The notes: generated by a model from the letters alone, not told the origin. A stretch of 64,000 nucleotides of DNA from Porphyromonadaceae bacterium UBA7555 (GCA_002478045.1 DLLT01000018.1:1-64000), one strand, 5' to 3'; counted from the first letter of the stretch, positions 46,836 through 56,868 are shown. Numbers and translations are program-made.

Positions 46836-47723
46836 TCAGCGGGCGGAGCGTCGGTTTTTGGCCAGGATGACGAGGATGACGGCCGAGAGGACAAGAATGA
46901 TGCCTAAAGCAAGGCTGATGGTGAGAGTCTCGCCGAATACGGTGATGCCTATAATTACGGCGGTCAGCGGCTCGAGTGCGCCAAGGATAGCCGTAGGTGT
47001 CGAGCCAATGAGCACGAGCGCGACATTAATAAGCAGGATACTGAGGAAGGTGGGCACTATGGCCAGCATCAATTCCCAGCCCCACATTTCGAGTGTCAGG
47101 TCGATATGCGGCAGGTGTCCGCCGGCAAAGGCTCCGGCAGCCGCTGTAAGCGCGCAGAAGCACATAACATAGAATGTCAACTGTAAGGCACCCATTTTGA
47201 GGTGCACGCGATTGACCGCCACCATGTACACGGCGTAGGTCAGCGAGGAAACCAGCACCAGCGTCACGCCCGTACCCGAGAGTGATGCTCCGCTGCCAAA
47301 GGGGTCATTGAGCAGGAATATGCCACAGAGAGCCAAGCAGATGGATAGTATCGTCGGGGTGCCTATATGCTCGTGAAACAGCCCGCCCATAATCACGGCC
47401 ACCATTATCGGATATACAAAGAGTATGGTGCAGGCTATGCCGGCGTCCATATAGTGAAACGACTCGTAGAGCGTCAGCGACGACAATCCGAACATTATGC
47501 CCAAAGGCGCAACCACAGCCAATTGTCGGCGCGTAACTCGCAGCGGCACTCCGCGCCATATCAGTACGGGCAGCAACAGCAGTACCGCCAACGCAAAGCG
47601 CCAGAAGATGGTGGTGCCGACGTCCACGCCCATATTTTTGAGCGGCAAGGCGCCCAGGGGGTTCATTCCGTAGCATATTGCTGCGGCAACGCCGCAGATA
47701 TATCCTTTGACTTTGGGTGACAT
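46836..47723 (-). CDS. EamA-family (DMT) transporter
   Basis: A 295-residue inner-membrane protein with ten predicted helices in two EamA repeats. GLSSLTLYESFHYMDAGIACTI and STPTAILGALEPLTAVIIGI are typical. Substrates of the family include metabolites and amino acids; this one is unassigned. It lies 130 bp after the RNase H gene. Confidence 0.9.
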   Translation of the reverse strand: MSPKVKGYICGVAAAICYGMNPLGALPLKNMGVDVGTTIFWRFALAVLLLLPVLIWRGVPLRVTRRQLAVVAPLGIMFGLSSLTLYESFHYMDAGIACTILFVYPIMVAVIMGGLFHEHIGTPTILSICLALCGIFLLNDPFGSGASLSGTGVTLVLVSSLTYAVYMVAVNRVHLKMGALQLTFYVMCFCALTAAAGAFAGGHLPHIDLTLEMWGWELMLAIVPTFLSILLINVALVLIGSTPTAILGALEPLTAVIIGITVFGETLTISLALGIILVLSAVILVILAKNRRSAR

Positions 47724-47853
47724 TACTTATTGTGTATTGGTCCTTTGTATCAATGATTAAGTTAAAATCCAATCCTGACGTCGAACACAAATTGTTCAGA
47801 TTCGCAAACGACCCGAGCTTATGTTGAGGCTCGCGATAGTCACTGTACCCGAA

Positions 47854-48501
47854 TTATTTACGACCGAAGTCGGCCGGTATTTCGCCCCAACGGTCCGTGT
47901 CCCATTTGATTATCGGATTGGGGATAATGCGATTGACGCGTCTCCACGCATCGGCACGAGCCAGGATTTGGCGTAATGCTTCATTGGTGGCCGTCGGTGC
48001 AATCTTGGTGTTGGATGCACCACGCATAAACCAACCTATTGCCGTACGCGAGTCACTGTATATGGGGGTGGTGGTGTCGCCGGCTTTCTTGAGCAGCGCC
48101 GCCACATGCACCAGAGCCAGGTATTCGCCGATATTATTGGTTCCACCCTGCAGCGGTCCGATGCAAAACAGTTGCTCGCCCGTACCCACGCGTACGCCGC
48201 GATACTCTACCGGGCCGGGATTGCCGGGGCACGAAGCGTCTACAGCTATGGCATCAAGGCGTATCTCGGGAAAGGCTTCGTAATTGACCACGGTGGCGTT
48301 GCGGCGGCGCATAGCTTTGTATATGGCCATATCTTCACCGCTGTCGTAGCGACGCAGTGCCTCGGTAGCTTCGTCCTGGTCCTGAAAAGCGCGGTAACGT
48401 GCTCCGGGAAACCCGTCGATTTGAGCCTGACACTCTTCCCAGGAATCGTAAATACCCGGTGCACGGCCGGCAAAGACCACGTAAAACTTTCTATAAACCA
48501 T
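47854..48501 (-). CDS. ribonuclease HI with N-terminal viroplasmin-like domain
   Basis: A 215-residue protein. Residues 1-48 form the RNA:DNA-hybrid-binding viroplasmin domain (KFYVVFAGRAPGIYDSWEECQAQIDGF), followed by an RNase H fold with DASCPGNPGP, the GGTNNIGEYLAL glutamate, YSDSRTAIGW and WDTDRWGE. It degrades RNA in RNA-DNA hybrids. It lies 18 bp downstream of murD, so it is probably cotranscribed with the first half of the dcw cluster. Confidence 0.9.
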   Translation of the reverse strand: MVYRKFYVVFAGRAPGIYDSWEECQAQIDGFPGARYRAFQDQDEATEALRRYDSGEDMAIYKAMRRRNATVVNYEAFPEIRLDAIAVDASCPGNPGPVEYRGVRVGTGEQLFCIGPLQGGTNNIGEYLALVHVAALLKKAGDTTTPIYSDSRTAIGWFMRGASNTKIAPTATNEALRQILARADAWRRVNRIIPNPIIKWDTDRWGEIPADFGRK

Positions 48502-48519
48502 ACTTGTGTGTGGTTCTTA

Positions 48520-49890
48520 TCAGTGTGCCGGGGCGAGGGCACGCACGGCATCCTTGAAGCGGCGACCGCGGTCCTCATAGGAGGTAAACAAGTCGAAGCT
48601 GGCACAGCACGGCGACAGAAGCACCGTATCGCCGGGGCGTGCCAAGGCGCGGCAGGCGGCGACGGCATCATCGAGCGTATGCGTATCGGCCACGGGTATA
48701 CCATTGGCGGTGAAGTAATCAACGATTTTTTCGTTATGCAGACCCATAGCCACGATGTTATGTACTTTTTCCTTGACCAATGGCAGGATTTCGCTATAAT
48801 CATTACCCTTGTCCTTGCCGCCGAGTATGAGCACCGTGGGCGTGGTCATGGCTATCAGCGCGTAGTATGTCGAATTGACGTTGGTGGCCTTGGAGTCATT
48901 GATGTAATGCACGCCGTCGATGGTGGCGACATCTTCCAGGCGGTGTTCGACCGGGGCAAAGGTGCGCAAGCCTTCGGCTACAGCCTCGGCCTTAGCTCCA
49001 ATCTTGGCGCATGCAGCTATGGCGGCCATGGAGTTGAGCAGATTATGTGTGCCACGTGTGGCGATGCCTGCCACCGGAATATCCATACCGCTGATGCCGT
49101 CGTGTATCATCCCGTCACGAGCCTCGACGGTGGCGTCATGCCCGTCGGCGAAAGTGCACAGACGTGCGCGGATGCCCAGGTTGCCGATGCGCGGAGCCAC
49201 TACGGGGTCGTCCGCCCAATAGACGGCCAAGTCCGAAGGCTCAAGATTTTGGAATACGCGCAATTTGGCCGCGATATAGTTTTCCATCTTGTGGTCATAG
49301 CGATCGAGGTGGTCGGGCGTAATATTGAGCAGCATTGCCACATCGGGGTGGAAGGTGTACATATTATCCAACTGGAACGAAGACAGCTCGATGACATACA
49401 CGGCGTGCGGCTCGTCCGCTACAAGTCGAGCCAGACTCACGCCGATATTGCCGCAGGAGGCGGCATCGTGTCCGCAGCATCGCAGCAGATGCGAGGTCAG
49501 CATCGTGGTGGTAGTCTTGCCATTGCTGCCTGTTATGGCCACAAGACGCGTGCCGACGGGCAAAAAGAGGTATGCAAATTCGATTTCGCTGACCACGGGA
49601 ATACCCTTGGCGACAACGTCCTTGATGATGGGCGCATCGCTGGGTATGCCGGGGCTTTTGACAACTATGTCCGCTGCAAGTATGCGCTCGATGCTGTGCC
49701 GGCCCTGCTCATAAGGCGTGCCTATAGCCTCCAACTCGGCTACGTGTTTGGCGGCTATAGTACCATGGTCGCTCAAAAATGCCTCTATTCCATGCTTTTT
49801 GCACAGTATGGCGGTGCCGATGCCGCTCTCACCTGCACCGAGGATGCCGACACGGCGTATAGCCTTGCCTTGATATATAATTTCTGTCAT
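48520..49890 (-). CDS. murD: UDP-N-acetylmuramoylalanine-D-glutamate ligase
   Basis: A 456-residue Mur ligase adding D-glutamate to UDP-MurNAc-L-Ala. The ATP motif GSNGKTTTTML (residues near 120), the ITPDHLDRYD region and the C-terminal DKGNDYSEI are visible. It is the last gene of the first half of the split dcw cluster. Confidence 0.96.
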   Translation of the reverse strand: MTEIIYQGKAIRRVGILGAGESGIGTAILCKKHGIEAFLSDHGTIAAKHVAELEAIGTPYEQGRHSIERILAADIVVKSPGIPSDAPIIKDVVAKGIPVVSEIEFAYLFLPVGTRLVAITGSNGKTTTTMLTSHLLRCCGHDAASCGNIGVSLARLVADEPHAVYVIELSSFQLDNMYTFHPDVAMLLNITPDHLDRYDHKMENYIAAKLRVFQNLEPSDLAVYWADDPVVAPRIGNLGIRARLCTFADGHDATVEARDGMIHDGISGMDIPVAGIATRGTHNLLNSMAAIAACAKIGAKAEAVAEGLRTFAPVEHRLEDVATIDGVHYINDSKATNVNSTYYALIAMTTPTVLILGGKDKGNDYSEILPLVKEKVHNIVAMGLHNEKIVDYFTANGIPVADTHTLDDAVAACRALARPGDTVLLSPCCASFDLFTSYEDRGRRFKDAVRALAPAH

Positions 49891-49960
49891 GGTTATACTT
49901 ATATTATGATGTATAGCGTTTTACACTGTTAAATATTTCTTCTATCGTATTTTGAGTGTC

Positions 49961-51259
49961 TTATCGTATCTTAAGCGTCACGAAGGTGCATACGGCCAGG
50001 ATGATGCCTATAATCCAAAATCGAGCCACGATTTTGCTCTCGGGGATAGCCGCCAGCGGGCGCTGTATCAAAGCGTCAATGCCGCTGTTGCCGGGCTTCT
50101 GGAAATGGTGATGCAGGGGCGTCATCTTGAAGATGCGGCGTCCGTGCGAAATCTTGAAATATGCCACTTGCAAAACGACCGAGAGGTCTTCTATATAGAA
50201 TATGGCGCACAACAACGGCAATAGCAGCTCTTTGTGTATCAAGATAGCGAAGATGGCGATAATTCCGCCGATGGTAAGGCTGCCCGTATCGCCCATGAAG
50301 ACCTGCGCCGGATAGGCATTGTACCACAGGAAGCCCACGAGAGCGCCTATGAACGCGCCCATATATACGACAAGTTCCTCACTGGCCGGGATATACATGA
50401 TGTCCAGGTACGGAGCATAGACGATGCTGGCACCGAGATATGCCATAATGGCGAGGGCAACGCCTATGATAGCCGATGTTCCGGTAGCCAGGCCGTCAAG
50501 GCCGTCCGTAAGGTTGGCGCCGTTGCTGGTAGCTGCCACAAAGAATATCGTAACCAAGACAAAGAGCGCCCAGCCGCCGGCCTGTGCTCCATCGCCCATC
50601 CACGACGTAACCCACGCATAATCGAAGTTGTGGTCTTTGACAAAAGGTATCGTGGTCACCGGTGCTTTATGCTCGCCTTGAGCCGTAACCGACTGCAAGT
50701 TCTGACGCAATTCCTGCTCCTGAACATCACGGCGACTTTCATCCGTAGCTATGGCGGACACCGTTTCGGCCGGGGAATGTTCGGGCACGGCTGTCATCGA
50801 GGGATTGGCATACATTACCGCGGCTACGATAAGACCTATAACAACCTGTCCCACGATTTTATACTTGCCTTTCATTCCCTCCTTATTGTGCTTGCGCAGC
50901 TTCTTGTAGTCATCCAAGAAACCGATGGCGCCCAGCCACAATGTGGCTCCAATCATCAGCAGCATATATATATTGGAGATTTTGCTCACCAATAAGCACG
51001 GTATGACGATGGAAATGATAATGATGACGCCGCCCATAGTGGGGGTGCCGGTCTTCTTCATCTGACCTTCAAGTCCCAGATTGCGTATAATCTCACCGAC
51101 TTGCATCTTTTGCAGACGGTCGATAATTCGGCGACCGATAACGATGGCGATAAGCATTGCCAGCACAAAGGCCACACCCGTACGAAATGTCACATAGTCG
51201 AATAGGCGTGCGCCCGGGACATTGTATTGTTCAAGATAGTTGAAAAGGTAGTAAAACAC
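49961..51259 (-). CDS. mraY: phospho-N-acetylmuramoyl-pentapeptide-transferase
   Basis: A 432-residue integral membrane enzyme making lipid I. Motifs GFLDDYKKLR and NLTDGLDGLATG are intact, and HHHFQK near the C-terminus is typical. It is longer than many homologues because of a hydrophilic insertion (about 155-215) between membrane helices, as is usual in Bacteroidetes. Confidence 0.96.
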   Translation of the reverse strand: MFYYLFNYLEQYNVPGARLFDYVTFRTGVAFVLAMLIAIVIGRRIIDRLQKMQVGEIIRNLGLEGQMKKTGTPTMGGVIIIISIVIPCLLVSKISNIYMLLMIGATLWLGAIGFLDDYKKLRKHNKEGMKGKYKIVGQVVIGLIVAAVMYANPSMTAVPEHSPAETVSAIATDESRRDVQEQELRQNLQSVTAQGEHKAPVTTIPFVKDHNFDYAWVTSWMGDGAQAGGWALFVLVTIFFVAATSNGANLTDGLDGLATGTSAIIGVALAIMAYLGASIVYAPYLDIMYIPASEELVVYMGAFIGALVGFLWYNAYPAQVFMGDTGSLTIGGIIAIFAILIHKELLLPLLCAIFYIEDLSVVLQVAYFKISHGRRIFKMTPLHHHFQKPGNSGIDALIQRPLAAIPESKIVARFWIIGIILAVCTFVTLKIR

Positions 51260-51346
51260 CGATGGTCTTTATATTAGAAGGTGAATAATTTTTGAAATCC
51301 GCTATCGATGATGACAAGTATCGCTTCGCGGTGAGGGACAGCGGCG

Positions 51347-52840
51347 TCAGCTCTTGGCGGCGAGGGCGGCACGCACAATTTCGCGGTCATCCAGGTGTAT
51401 GCGGCGACCGCCGGCAAGTACCTGATAGTCCTCGTGTCCTTTGCCGGCCACCACTATGACATCACCTGGCTTGGCATCGGCCACAGCCTTGTTTATGGCC
51501 TCGGCGCGGTCCAGGATGGTAGTTACTTCGCACGGCGAATCAACCGGAATACCGGCGGCTATGGCATCGGCTATGGTCTTGGGGTCTTCGTCACGCGGAT
51601 TGTCCGATGTAATGATGATGCTGTCGGAAGCGGCGGCGGCCGCAGCGCCCATGAGGGGACGCTTGCCGTGGTCGCGATTGCCGCCGGCGCCGAAAACAGT
51701 CGTTATATGCGCCTGTGTCTCGACGGCATGCACGGCCTCGAGTACATTGGTGATGGCATCGGGCGTATGAGCGTAGTCTACGATGACGGTCACCTTGCCG
51801 GAGGCATCATGGAAGGTCTCGAAACGGCCTGCCACGGGGACAAGCGCGGAGATGACACGCGCCGCCTCGCCGTAGGGAGTACCCAGCAGCGTCAATGCGG
51901 CGTATACCGCCAGCAGATTATACGCATTGAACCGCCCCGTGAAGCGCGTGGTGATATCTGCCGTCACACCGGGAGCTATGGTCATCTCGGTGCTGCCGAG
52001 GTGGCTTTCGATGATGCGGGCGGTGAAATCGGCCGCCGTGCGCGTCAGCGAGTAGGTCTTCACCATGGCCATAGTGTTCTGAGTCATTACACTGCCGTTG
52101 GGGTCGTCAATATTGGTGAGCGCCCATGCGGTCTTGGGCAGCAGGTCAAAGAAACGTTTCTTACAGTGCAGATATTCCCGAAAGGTCTTATGGTAATCCA
52201 GATGGTCGCGAGTGATATTGGTGAATATTCCGCCGGCAAAATGTAGCCCGGCTGTACGGTTTTGCGCCATACCGTGGCTTGACACTTCCATGGCGGCGAA
52301 GGTGCAGCCGGCGTCTACCATACGCCGCAACAGCCCGTTGGTTTCCATAGGGTCGGGCGTGGTATGTGTCGATGGTATGCGCTCATTGTCTACGTAATTG
52401 CATACCGTGGACAGCAGTCCGGCGCGATGGCCGAGCGCATGGGCGGCTTCCCACAGCAGTGTGGCTATGGTCGTCTTGCCATTGGTGCCGGTGACACCCA
52501 CCAGCGTGAGGTGGCGCGAAGGATCGTCAAACCATGCCGATGCCAATAGGCCGAGAGCCACCGATGAATCGGCCACGCGTATCCAGGCCACATCGCCGGG
52601 ATGGTCGGTCGGGATGGTCTCGCATACAACGGCTACGGCGCCGGCAGCCAAGGCCTTGGGAATATAGTCGTGGCCATCGACGGCGGTGCCGCGCACGGCC
52701 ACAAACATTCCACCCGGGACGACAGTGCGCGAGTCGGCCGTGAGGCCCTCGATGACGATGTCGCCGGAGGCGCCGTCGGCATCCAGTATCTCTTCTGTGA
52801 TGATGGCTGTAAGCAGCCTTCCAAGTTTCTTCATCTGCAA
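51347..52840 (-). CDS. murE: UDP-MurNAc-tripeptide synthetase, meso-DAP type
   Basis: A 497-residue Mur ligase. ATP motif GTNGKTTIATLL and the substrate motif DNPRDED are present; DNPR is the sequence associated with meso-diaminopimelate rather than lysine, so the cell wall is predicted to use meso-DAP. The start may be Met1 or Met3. Confidence 0.95.
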   Translation of the reverse strand: MQMKKLGRLLTAIITEEILDADGASGDIVIEGLTADSRTVVPGGMFVAVRGTAVDGHDYIPKALAAGAVAVVCETIPTDHPGDVAWIRVADSSVALGLLASAWFDDPSRHLTLVGVTGTNGKTTIATLLWEAAHALGHRAGLLSTVCNYVDNERIPSTHTTPDPMETNGLLRRMVDAGCTFAAMEVSSHGMAQNRTAGLHFAGGIFTNITRDHLDYHKTFREYLHCKKRFFDLLPKTAWALTNIDDPNGSVMTQNTMAMVKTYSLTRTAADFTARIIESHLGSTEMTIAPGVTADITTRFTGRFNAYNLLAVYAALTLLGTPYGEAARVISALVPVAGRFETFHDASGKVTVIVDYAHTPDAITNVLEAVHAVETQAHITTVFGAGGNRDHGKRPLMGAAAAAASDSIIITSDNPRDEDPKTIADAIAAGIPVDSPCEVTTILDRAEAINKAVADAKPGDVIVVAGKGHEDYQVLAGGRRIHLDDREIVRAALAAKS

Positions 52841-52927
52841 TATTTTGTATGGCGTTTTATGGTTCTATTTATGTCTTATATTCTGTATATCGGCCTATTA
52901 TATTCGATCGTCCGATGCTCGGAGTCA

Positions 52928-55057
52928 TCATTGCATTGTAAGTTTGACCATTGCGCCGGCACGTATACGTGTACCGGCGGCGGGAAATTGCGCCACCACA
53001 AGTCCGTTACCGCGAACTCCGACACGGTAACCGGCCGTTTCGATGGCATGAACCGCTTGGCGTATGCCCATACCGCGCACATCGGGAACGGCGCCCCGCG
53101 AAGCCTGCTTGGCGGACTTGTAGGTCTTTACTCGATTTGTCCCGAGCGTCTGTCGCAGCAGCGGCATACTCTTCTGTCCCACAGTGTATATTGTGGGAGT
53201 GACGGTCTTGTCCTTGACGGGTTCATCGGCCCGATAATCGGGCGTGTCACCCAGAAGGCCGCGAGCGTTCATCTTGGCTGCGATATCGCGCACAATCATT
53301 CCGCAGGAGGAGGCGGCCGAGACGGCGACGGCCGGCTCGCCGATTACGACCATACAAGTGTAGCGCGGCTTGTCCGCCGGGAAAATACCGCAGAACGAGA
53401 AGTTGCGCCACCGTCGATCTTTATATCCGGGCTTGAAGTCGGTCTGTCCGGGACGTTTTTCTTTGGCTACGAAGGCCGTTCCGGTTTTTCCGGCTATGGG
53501 GACTTCGCTGTCATGCAGGAAGGTGTATGCGGTGCCACGCTTCTCCGAGACTACGCGACGCAACATATCCAGAAGGATATGTGCGTTGCGGCGGCTGCAA
53601 ATGCTATCGCGTACGTAGGTAGGTGCAAGTATACTGTCGCCGACAGCCGTACGGTATCCGCGAATGATGCGCGGACGCACAAAGCGCCCGTCATTGGCTA
53701 TGGCGTTGTACATGGCACATGTGTATATCGGCGGCACTATGGCTCCGTAACCGAAGGTCTGCTGCACCAAGGTTACCAGTCCGCCGGCCTTGGGATCTAA
53801 GTCGGGATAGCTCGGCGGTGTCTCGCCGGCGATGCCGGTGCGGAGGGGGTCAAAGAAGCCCAGACGTTTCAGCCGTTCACGAAACTTGTTGGGGTCATCG
53901 GCAAAATGCGGCGCCACAAGCTTGGCGATACCGATATTGGAACTGTATCGCAGTACGTCACGAGCGCTACATTCGTTGGGATGCCCATGGAATTCATAGT
54001 TACCGAAGCGCCAGCGGCTTGTCGGGTATGGAGTGTCGAGATTGCCTACATACCCGTCTTCAAGTGCCACAATCATAGAAATGGTCTTGAGTACCGAGCC
54101 GGGCTCGATGCCGCGCATGGCACGGTTCATAGATTCTATAATACGACCGGAGACACTGTCGCGGTCCAGATTGGAAATGGCTTTAATGTCGCCGGTGGCA
54201 GTTTCCATGAGTACCACCGTACCCCAACTTGCTCGTGTCTTCTCCAGCATATCACTAAGGGCCGTCTCCACGATATCCTGCAAAGTGATGTCTATTGTGG
54301 TGATAAGCGTACGACCACTCACTGCCGGGACGTCCACCCAGTTGGTAATCTTATGTGTCAACGGCACTTTTTTGCACACGCCGGGGGTGCCGTACAGTAG
54401 GCTGTCAAGGGCGTACTCGAGACCCGAGTAGCCGTGTATCTGGCCGTTGGGGCGCTGGTTGACTCGTCCTATACTGCGCTTGGCCATATCGCCGTATGGA
54501 TATTCGCGCTTGCTGCGACCGGTGATTACCAGTCCGTTATAACTCGGATTGGTGCTGCGACGGAAGAAGGGAAATTTGCGCAGTTGTTCGCTCTGTTCGT
54601 AGGTGATATCACGCAGAAACACGAAGTAGGAACTGCGTTTTGTCTTGTCGCGGTCTAACTGGCCCTCGAATTTGTCTCGCCATTGCCGGGCGGTGTTCTG
54701 CGGAAAGAACATAGCCATAGTGTCACATAAGGCGGCCATATCCTGACGCATACGCTTGGTCATAAATCGCGAGGCCTTGAAGTCTATGGCCGCATCGTAA
54801 GTGATGACATTGGTGGCCAAGATGCTGCCATCGCACGCCAAAATGTCGCCTCGTATGGGTTGTATGGTGTCGATGCGCTGTAAGTCCCTATTGGCCTTAT
54901 CGTTCCATTTGTCTGCATCTATGATTGTAGTACGAACCAACGACCATCCGGACACAACAGCAAAAAGGACAATTAAGGCGGCCACAACTCCATATCGCGC
55001 CATAATTCGGGCACGTCGCGAAAAATTGCTCTCTTCCGGCGTTTTCTTCTTATCCAT
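52928..55057 (-). CDS. ftsI: FtsI-type septal transpeptidase with PASTA domain
   Basis: A 709-residue class B penicillin-binding protein. One membrane helix (about 22-42), a pedestal domain and a transpeptidase domain with SVLK (Ser321), SSN (372-374) and KTG (524-526). A C-terminal PASTA domain (about 656-709, VPDVRGMGIRQAV) follows. It partners with FtsW in septal wall synthesis and lies between ftsL and murE. Confidence 0.95.
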   Translation of the reverse strand: MDKKKTPEESNFSRRARIMARYGVVAALIVLFAVVSGWSLVRTTIIDADKWNDKANRDLQRIDTIQPIRGDILACDGSILATNVITYDAAIDFKASRFMTKRMRQDMAALCDTMAMFFPQNTARQWRDKFEGQLDRDKTKRSSYFVFLRDITYEQSEQLRKFPFFRRSTNPSYNGLVITGRSKREYPYGDMAKRSIGRVNQRPNGQIHGYSGLEYALDSLLYGTPGVCKKVPLTHKITNWVDVPAVSGRTLITTIDITLQDIVETALSDMLEKTRASWGTVVLMETATGDIKAISNLDRDSVSGRIIESMNRAMRGIEPGSVLKTISMIVALEDGYVGNLDTPYPTSRWRFGNYEFHGHPNECSARDVLRYSSNIGIAKLVAPHFADDPNKFRERLKRLGFFDPLRTGIAGETPPSYPDLDPKAGGLVTLVQQTFGYGAIVPPIYTCAMYNAIANDGRFVRPRIIRGYRTAVGDSILAPTYVRDSICSRRNAHILLDMLRRVVSEKRGTAYTFLHDSEVPIAGKTGTAFVAKEKRPGQTDFKPGYKDRRWRNFSFCGIFPADKPRYTCMVVIGEPAVAVSAASSCGMIVRDIAAKMNARGLLGDTPDYRADEPVKDKTVTPTIYTVGQKSMPLLRQTLGTNRVKTYKSAKQASRGAVPDVRGMGIRQAVHAIETAGYRVGVRGNGLVVAQFPAAGTRIRAGAMVKLTMQ

Positions 55058-55232
55058 TTGATTAAAGCACTTGAGGTTCTTGAGGTTTGAGGTTTACGAG
55101 GGCTGATGTTTCTTGGCAAAACACCGATATTTGGCGCGGTAATGCCTTTGGGGGTTGTGGAATAGGTTTTATGTCGTGTCTCTAAATCTATTTTTATATC
55201 TTAATTTGCAGTTTTTATTACTTGATTTGCCG

Positions 55233-55601
55233 TCATTGCTCCTTGAGGTCTGAAGCCGGCAACGTATACGGCGGCTTTTCTCGTATGCCCAATCCGGGGC
55301 GAACACTGTCGGCTAAGGATGTCATTGCACTTTCGCGGGTACGACTCATATATATCATATGCTGACGGATGCTCTCTGTCTTGGCCACTTCGAGCTTATT
55401 GGACAGCTTGCGTATATTTTCCATGCCCACTTGGCACTGGTACTTGGTGGCAATAAAGACCAATATCAGGAACACCCCGACAAAGATCTTTACCTTATTG
55501 CGGTTTAGGAAGTCGCTGGACACCATCGACCCCCAGAAAAAGCGGTGCACCAACTTGACTTTGGGCTTTTCTGCCTTGGCATTTTTGGAACGTGCACTCA
55601 T
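55233..55601 (-). CDS. ftsL: FtsL-like division protein
   Basis: A 122-residue bitopic protein: basic N-terminus, one membrane helix (about 37-54) and a predicted coiled coil (about 60-95). Sequence identity is weak, as usual for FtsL, and the call relies on size, topology and the position between rsmH (4-bp overlap) and ftsI. Confidence 0.8.
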   Translation of the reverse strand: MSARSKNAKAEKPKVKLVHRFFWGSMVSSDFLNRNKVKIFVGVFLILVFIATKYQCQVGMENIRKLSNKLEVAKTESIRQHMIYMSRTRESAMTSLADSVRPGLGIREKPPYTLPASDLKEQ

Positions 55602-56590
55602 ATCTTCTTAGTTTCTATGGGAGTGAAAGACGCGACACGCAGGTGGGCACTGCGGCTGCGCGGATTACGAGCCACTTCTTCGGCATCGGGGGCTATTGCC
55701 TTGGATGTCACCGTGCGCAGGGGCGCTTGGACGTTGCCGTAAATATCCTTGTCGACCTTGCCTTCGAAGTTGCCGGCACGCATAAAGTTCTTGACCAAAC
55801 GATCTTCGAGGCTGTGATAGGTAATGATGGCCAAACGTCCGCCGGGACGCAGCACGCGCAACGAGTCGCTGAGTAGATGTCGCAGGGCCGACATCTCGTC
55901 ATTGACAACTATGCGCAGGGCTTGGTATACCTGAGCCAGTTCTTTACGGGCTCGCGCCGGATTCAGCAGCGGCGTAACGGCGCGTATCAGGTCGCCGCTG
56001 GTGTGCAACGGAGCATCTCCACGGGCACGCACGATGGCCGAAGCCACGGCGCCGGGGCGATTGACTTCGCCGTAGAGGCGCAGAATGTCGGCCAAAGCTC
56101 CTTGCTCGTAAGTGTTAAGGATATCAGCAGCCGTCACCGGAGCCGTACGGGTCATCCGCATATCCAAGGGTGCATCGTCATCGCGGAACGTAAATCCGCG
56201 CTCAACATCGTCAAAATGATGGAAGCTGACGCCAAGGTCGGCGAGGATACCATCGACACTGCCCTCGGGTGTGTCTATGGCCAGGCCTTGGTACTGAAGG
56301 TAGCACAAGAGATAACGAAAGTTGCCGAGAATCATCGTAAATCGGCTATCATCCATAGGCGCGGTGGCCATGGCATCGATATCGCGATCGAAGGAGTATA
56401 GTCGTCCTTCGGGTCCGAGACGGCGCAAAATTTCGCGCGTATGTCCGGCTCCGCCGAGCGTCACATCGACATATACTCCATCGGGGCGCACGTCAAGGGC
56501 GTCCACACTCTGCCGCAGCAGCGCCGGAATATGGTATACCGACGTGTCTATGTTGTTGTCCGATTGGTCTTTCGTCTTGTCTTGGTGCAT
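55598..56590 (-). CDS. rsmH: 16S rRNA m4C1402 methyltransferase RsmH
   Basis: A 330-residue SAM-dependent methyltransferase. The start at 56590 (MHQDKTKDQ) is chosen over an upstream in-frame Met because the conserved region starts soon after. VDVTLGGAGHTREIL, DGILADLGVSFHHFD, and ITYHSLEDRLVKNF are conserved. A CGGCT/AGCCG hairpin (603-607 with 612-616 past 56000) lies just upstream of the start and could affect initiation. It is the first dcw gene here; no mraZ precedes it. Confidence 0.94.
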   Translation of the reverse strand: MHQDKTKDQSDNNIDTSVYHIPALLRQSVDALDVRPDGVYVDVTLGGAGHTREILRRLGPEGRLYSFDRDIDAMATAPMDDSRFTMILGNFRYLLCYLQYQGLAIDTPEGSVDGILADLGVSFHHFDDVERGFTFRDDDAPLDMRMTRTAPVTAADILNTYEQGALADILRLYGEVNRPGAVASAIVRARGDAPLHTSGDLIRAVTPLLNPARARKELAQVYQALRIVVNDEMSALRHLLSDSLRVLRPGGRLAIITYHSLEDRLVKNFMRAGNFEGKVDKDIYGNVQAPLRTVTSKAIAPDAEEVARNPRSRSAHLRVASFTPIETKKI

Positions 56591-56619
56591 AAACTGCTCC
56601 GTCGGCTTTTGAGCCGTAA

Positions 56620-56651
56620 TTCGGGAGTGTAAAATTACGCATTTTTTTGGC
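56620..56651 (-). promoter_or_regulatory. dcw-shared element, rsmH copy
   Basis: This is the second copy of the element found at 40578-40608. The minus strand contains TAATTTTA (56630-56637), near the -7 consensus, 40 nt before the rsmH start. It is probably the dcw promoter region. Confidence 0.6.
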
Positions 56652-56700
56652 AACACACGGCATCCACACCCACAAATATTTTTAGGAAATTTTGTGAAAT

Positions 56701-56804
56701 ATAGGAATTATGGGAATTATAGGACTAATGAGAATTATACCATTGCTCCCATTGCTCCCATTGCTCCCATAATGGCTATTATAGCTGTTATGGCTATTAT
56801 ACAT
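56701..56804. repeat. 9-nt periodic inverted array, locus 3
   Basis: Four purine-rich units (ATAGGAATT, ATGGGAATT and relatives) are followed by three identical ATTGCTCCC units (742-768 past 56000) and four related ones (ATAATGGCT, ATTATAGCT). The two halves pair in register with many G-U wobbles. It lies between the tRNA-Glu terminator and rsmH. Confidence 0.7.
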
Positions 56805-56832
56805 ACATATATCACTATATCAAAATAGCAAA

Positions 56833-56868
56833 GGTACACGGGATGTCCGTTAAGACATCCCGTATACC
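56833..56868 (-). terminator. rho-independent terminator of the tRNA-Glu/rpsT unit
   Basis: A 15-bp stem with one mismatch (56833-56847 with 56854-56868) and a 6-nt loop, followed on the minus strand by TTTGCTATTTTG. It lies 5 nt after the 3' end of the tRNA. Confidence 0.85.

Noticed and set aside
40408..48519. integrated mobile element between murD and ftsW
   Set aside because: No integrase, transposase, terminal repeats or target duplication are visible, and codon use resembles the flanks.
48106..49932. 608-codon plus-strand open frame
   Set aside because: It lies antisense to murD and RNase H, whose conserved motifs are clear; its translation shows no family features.
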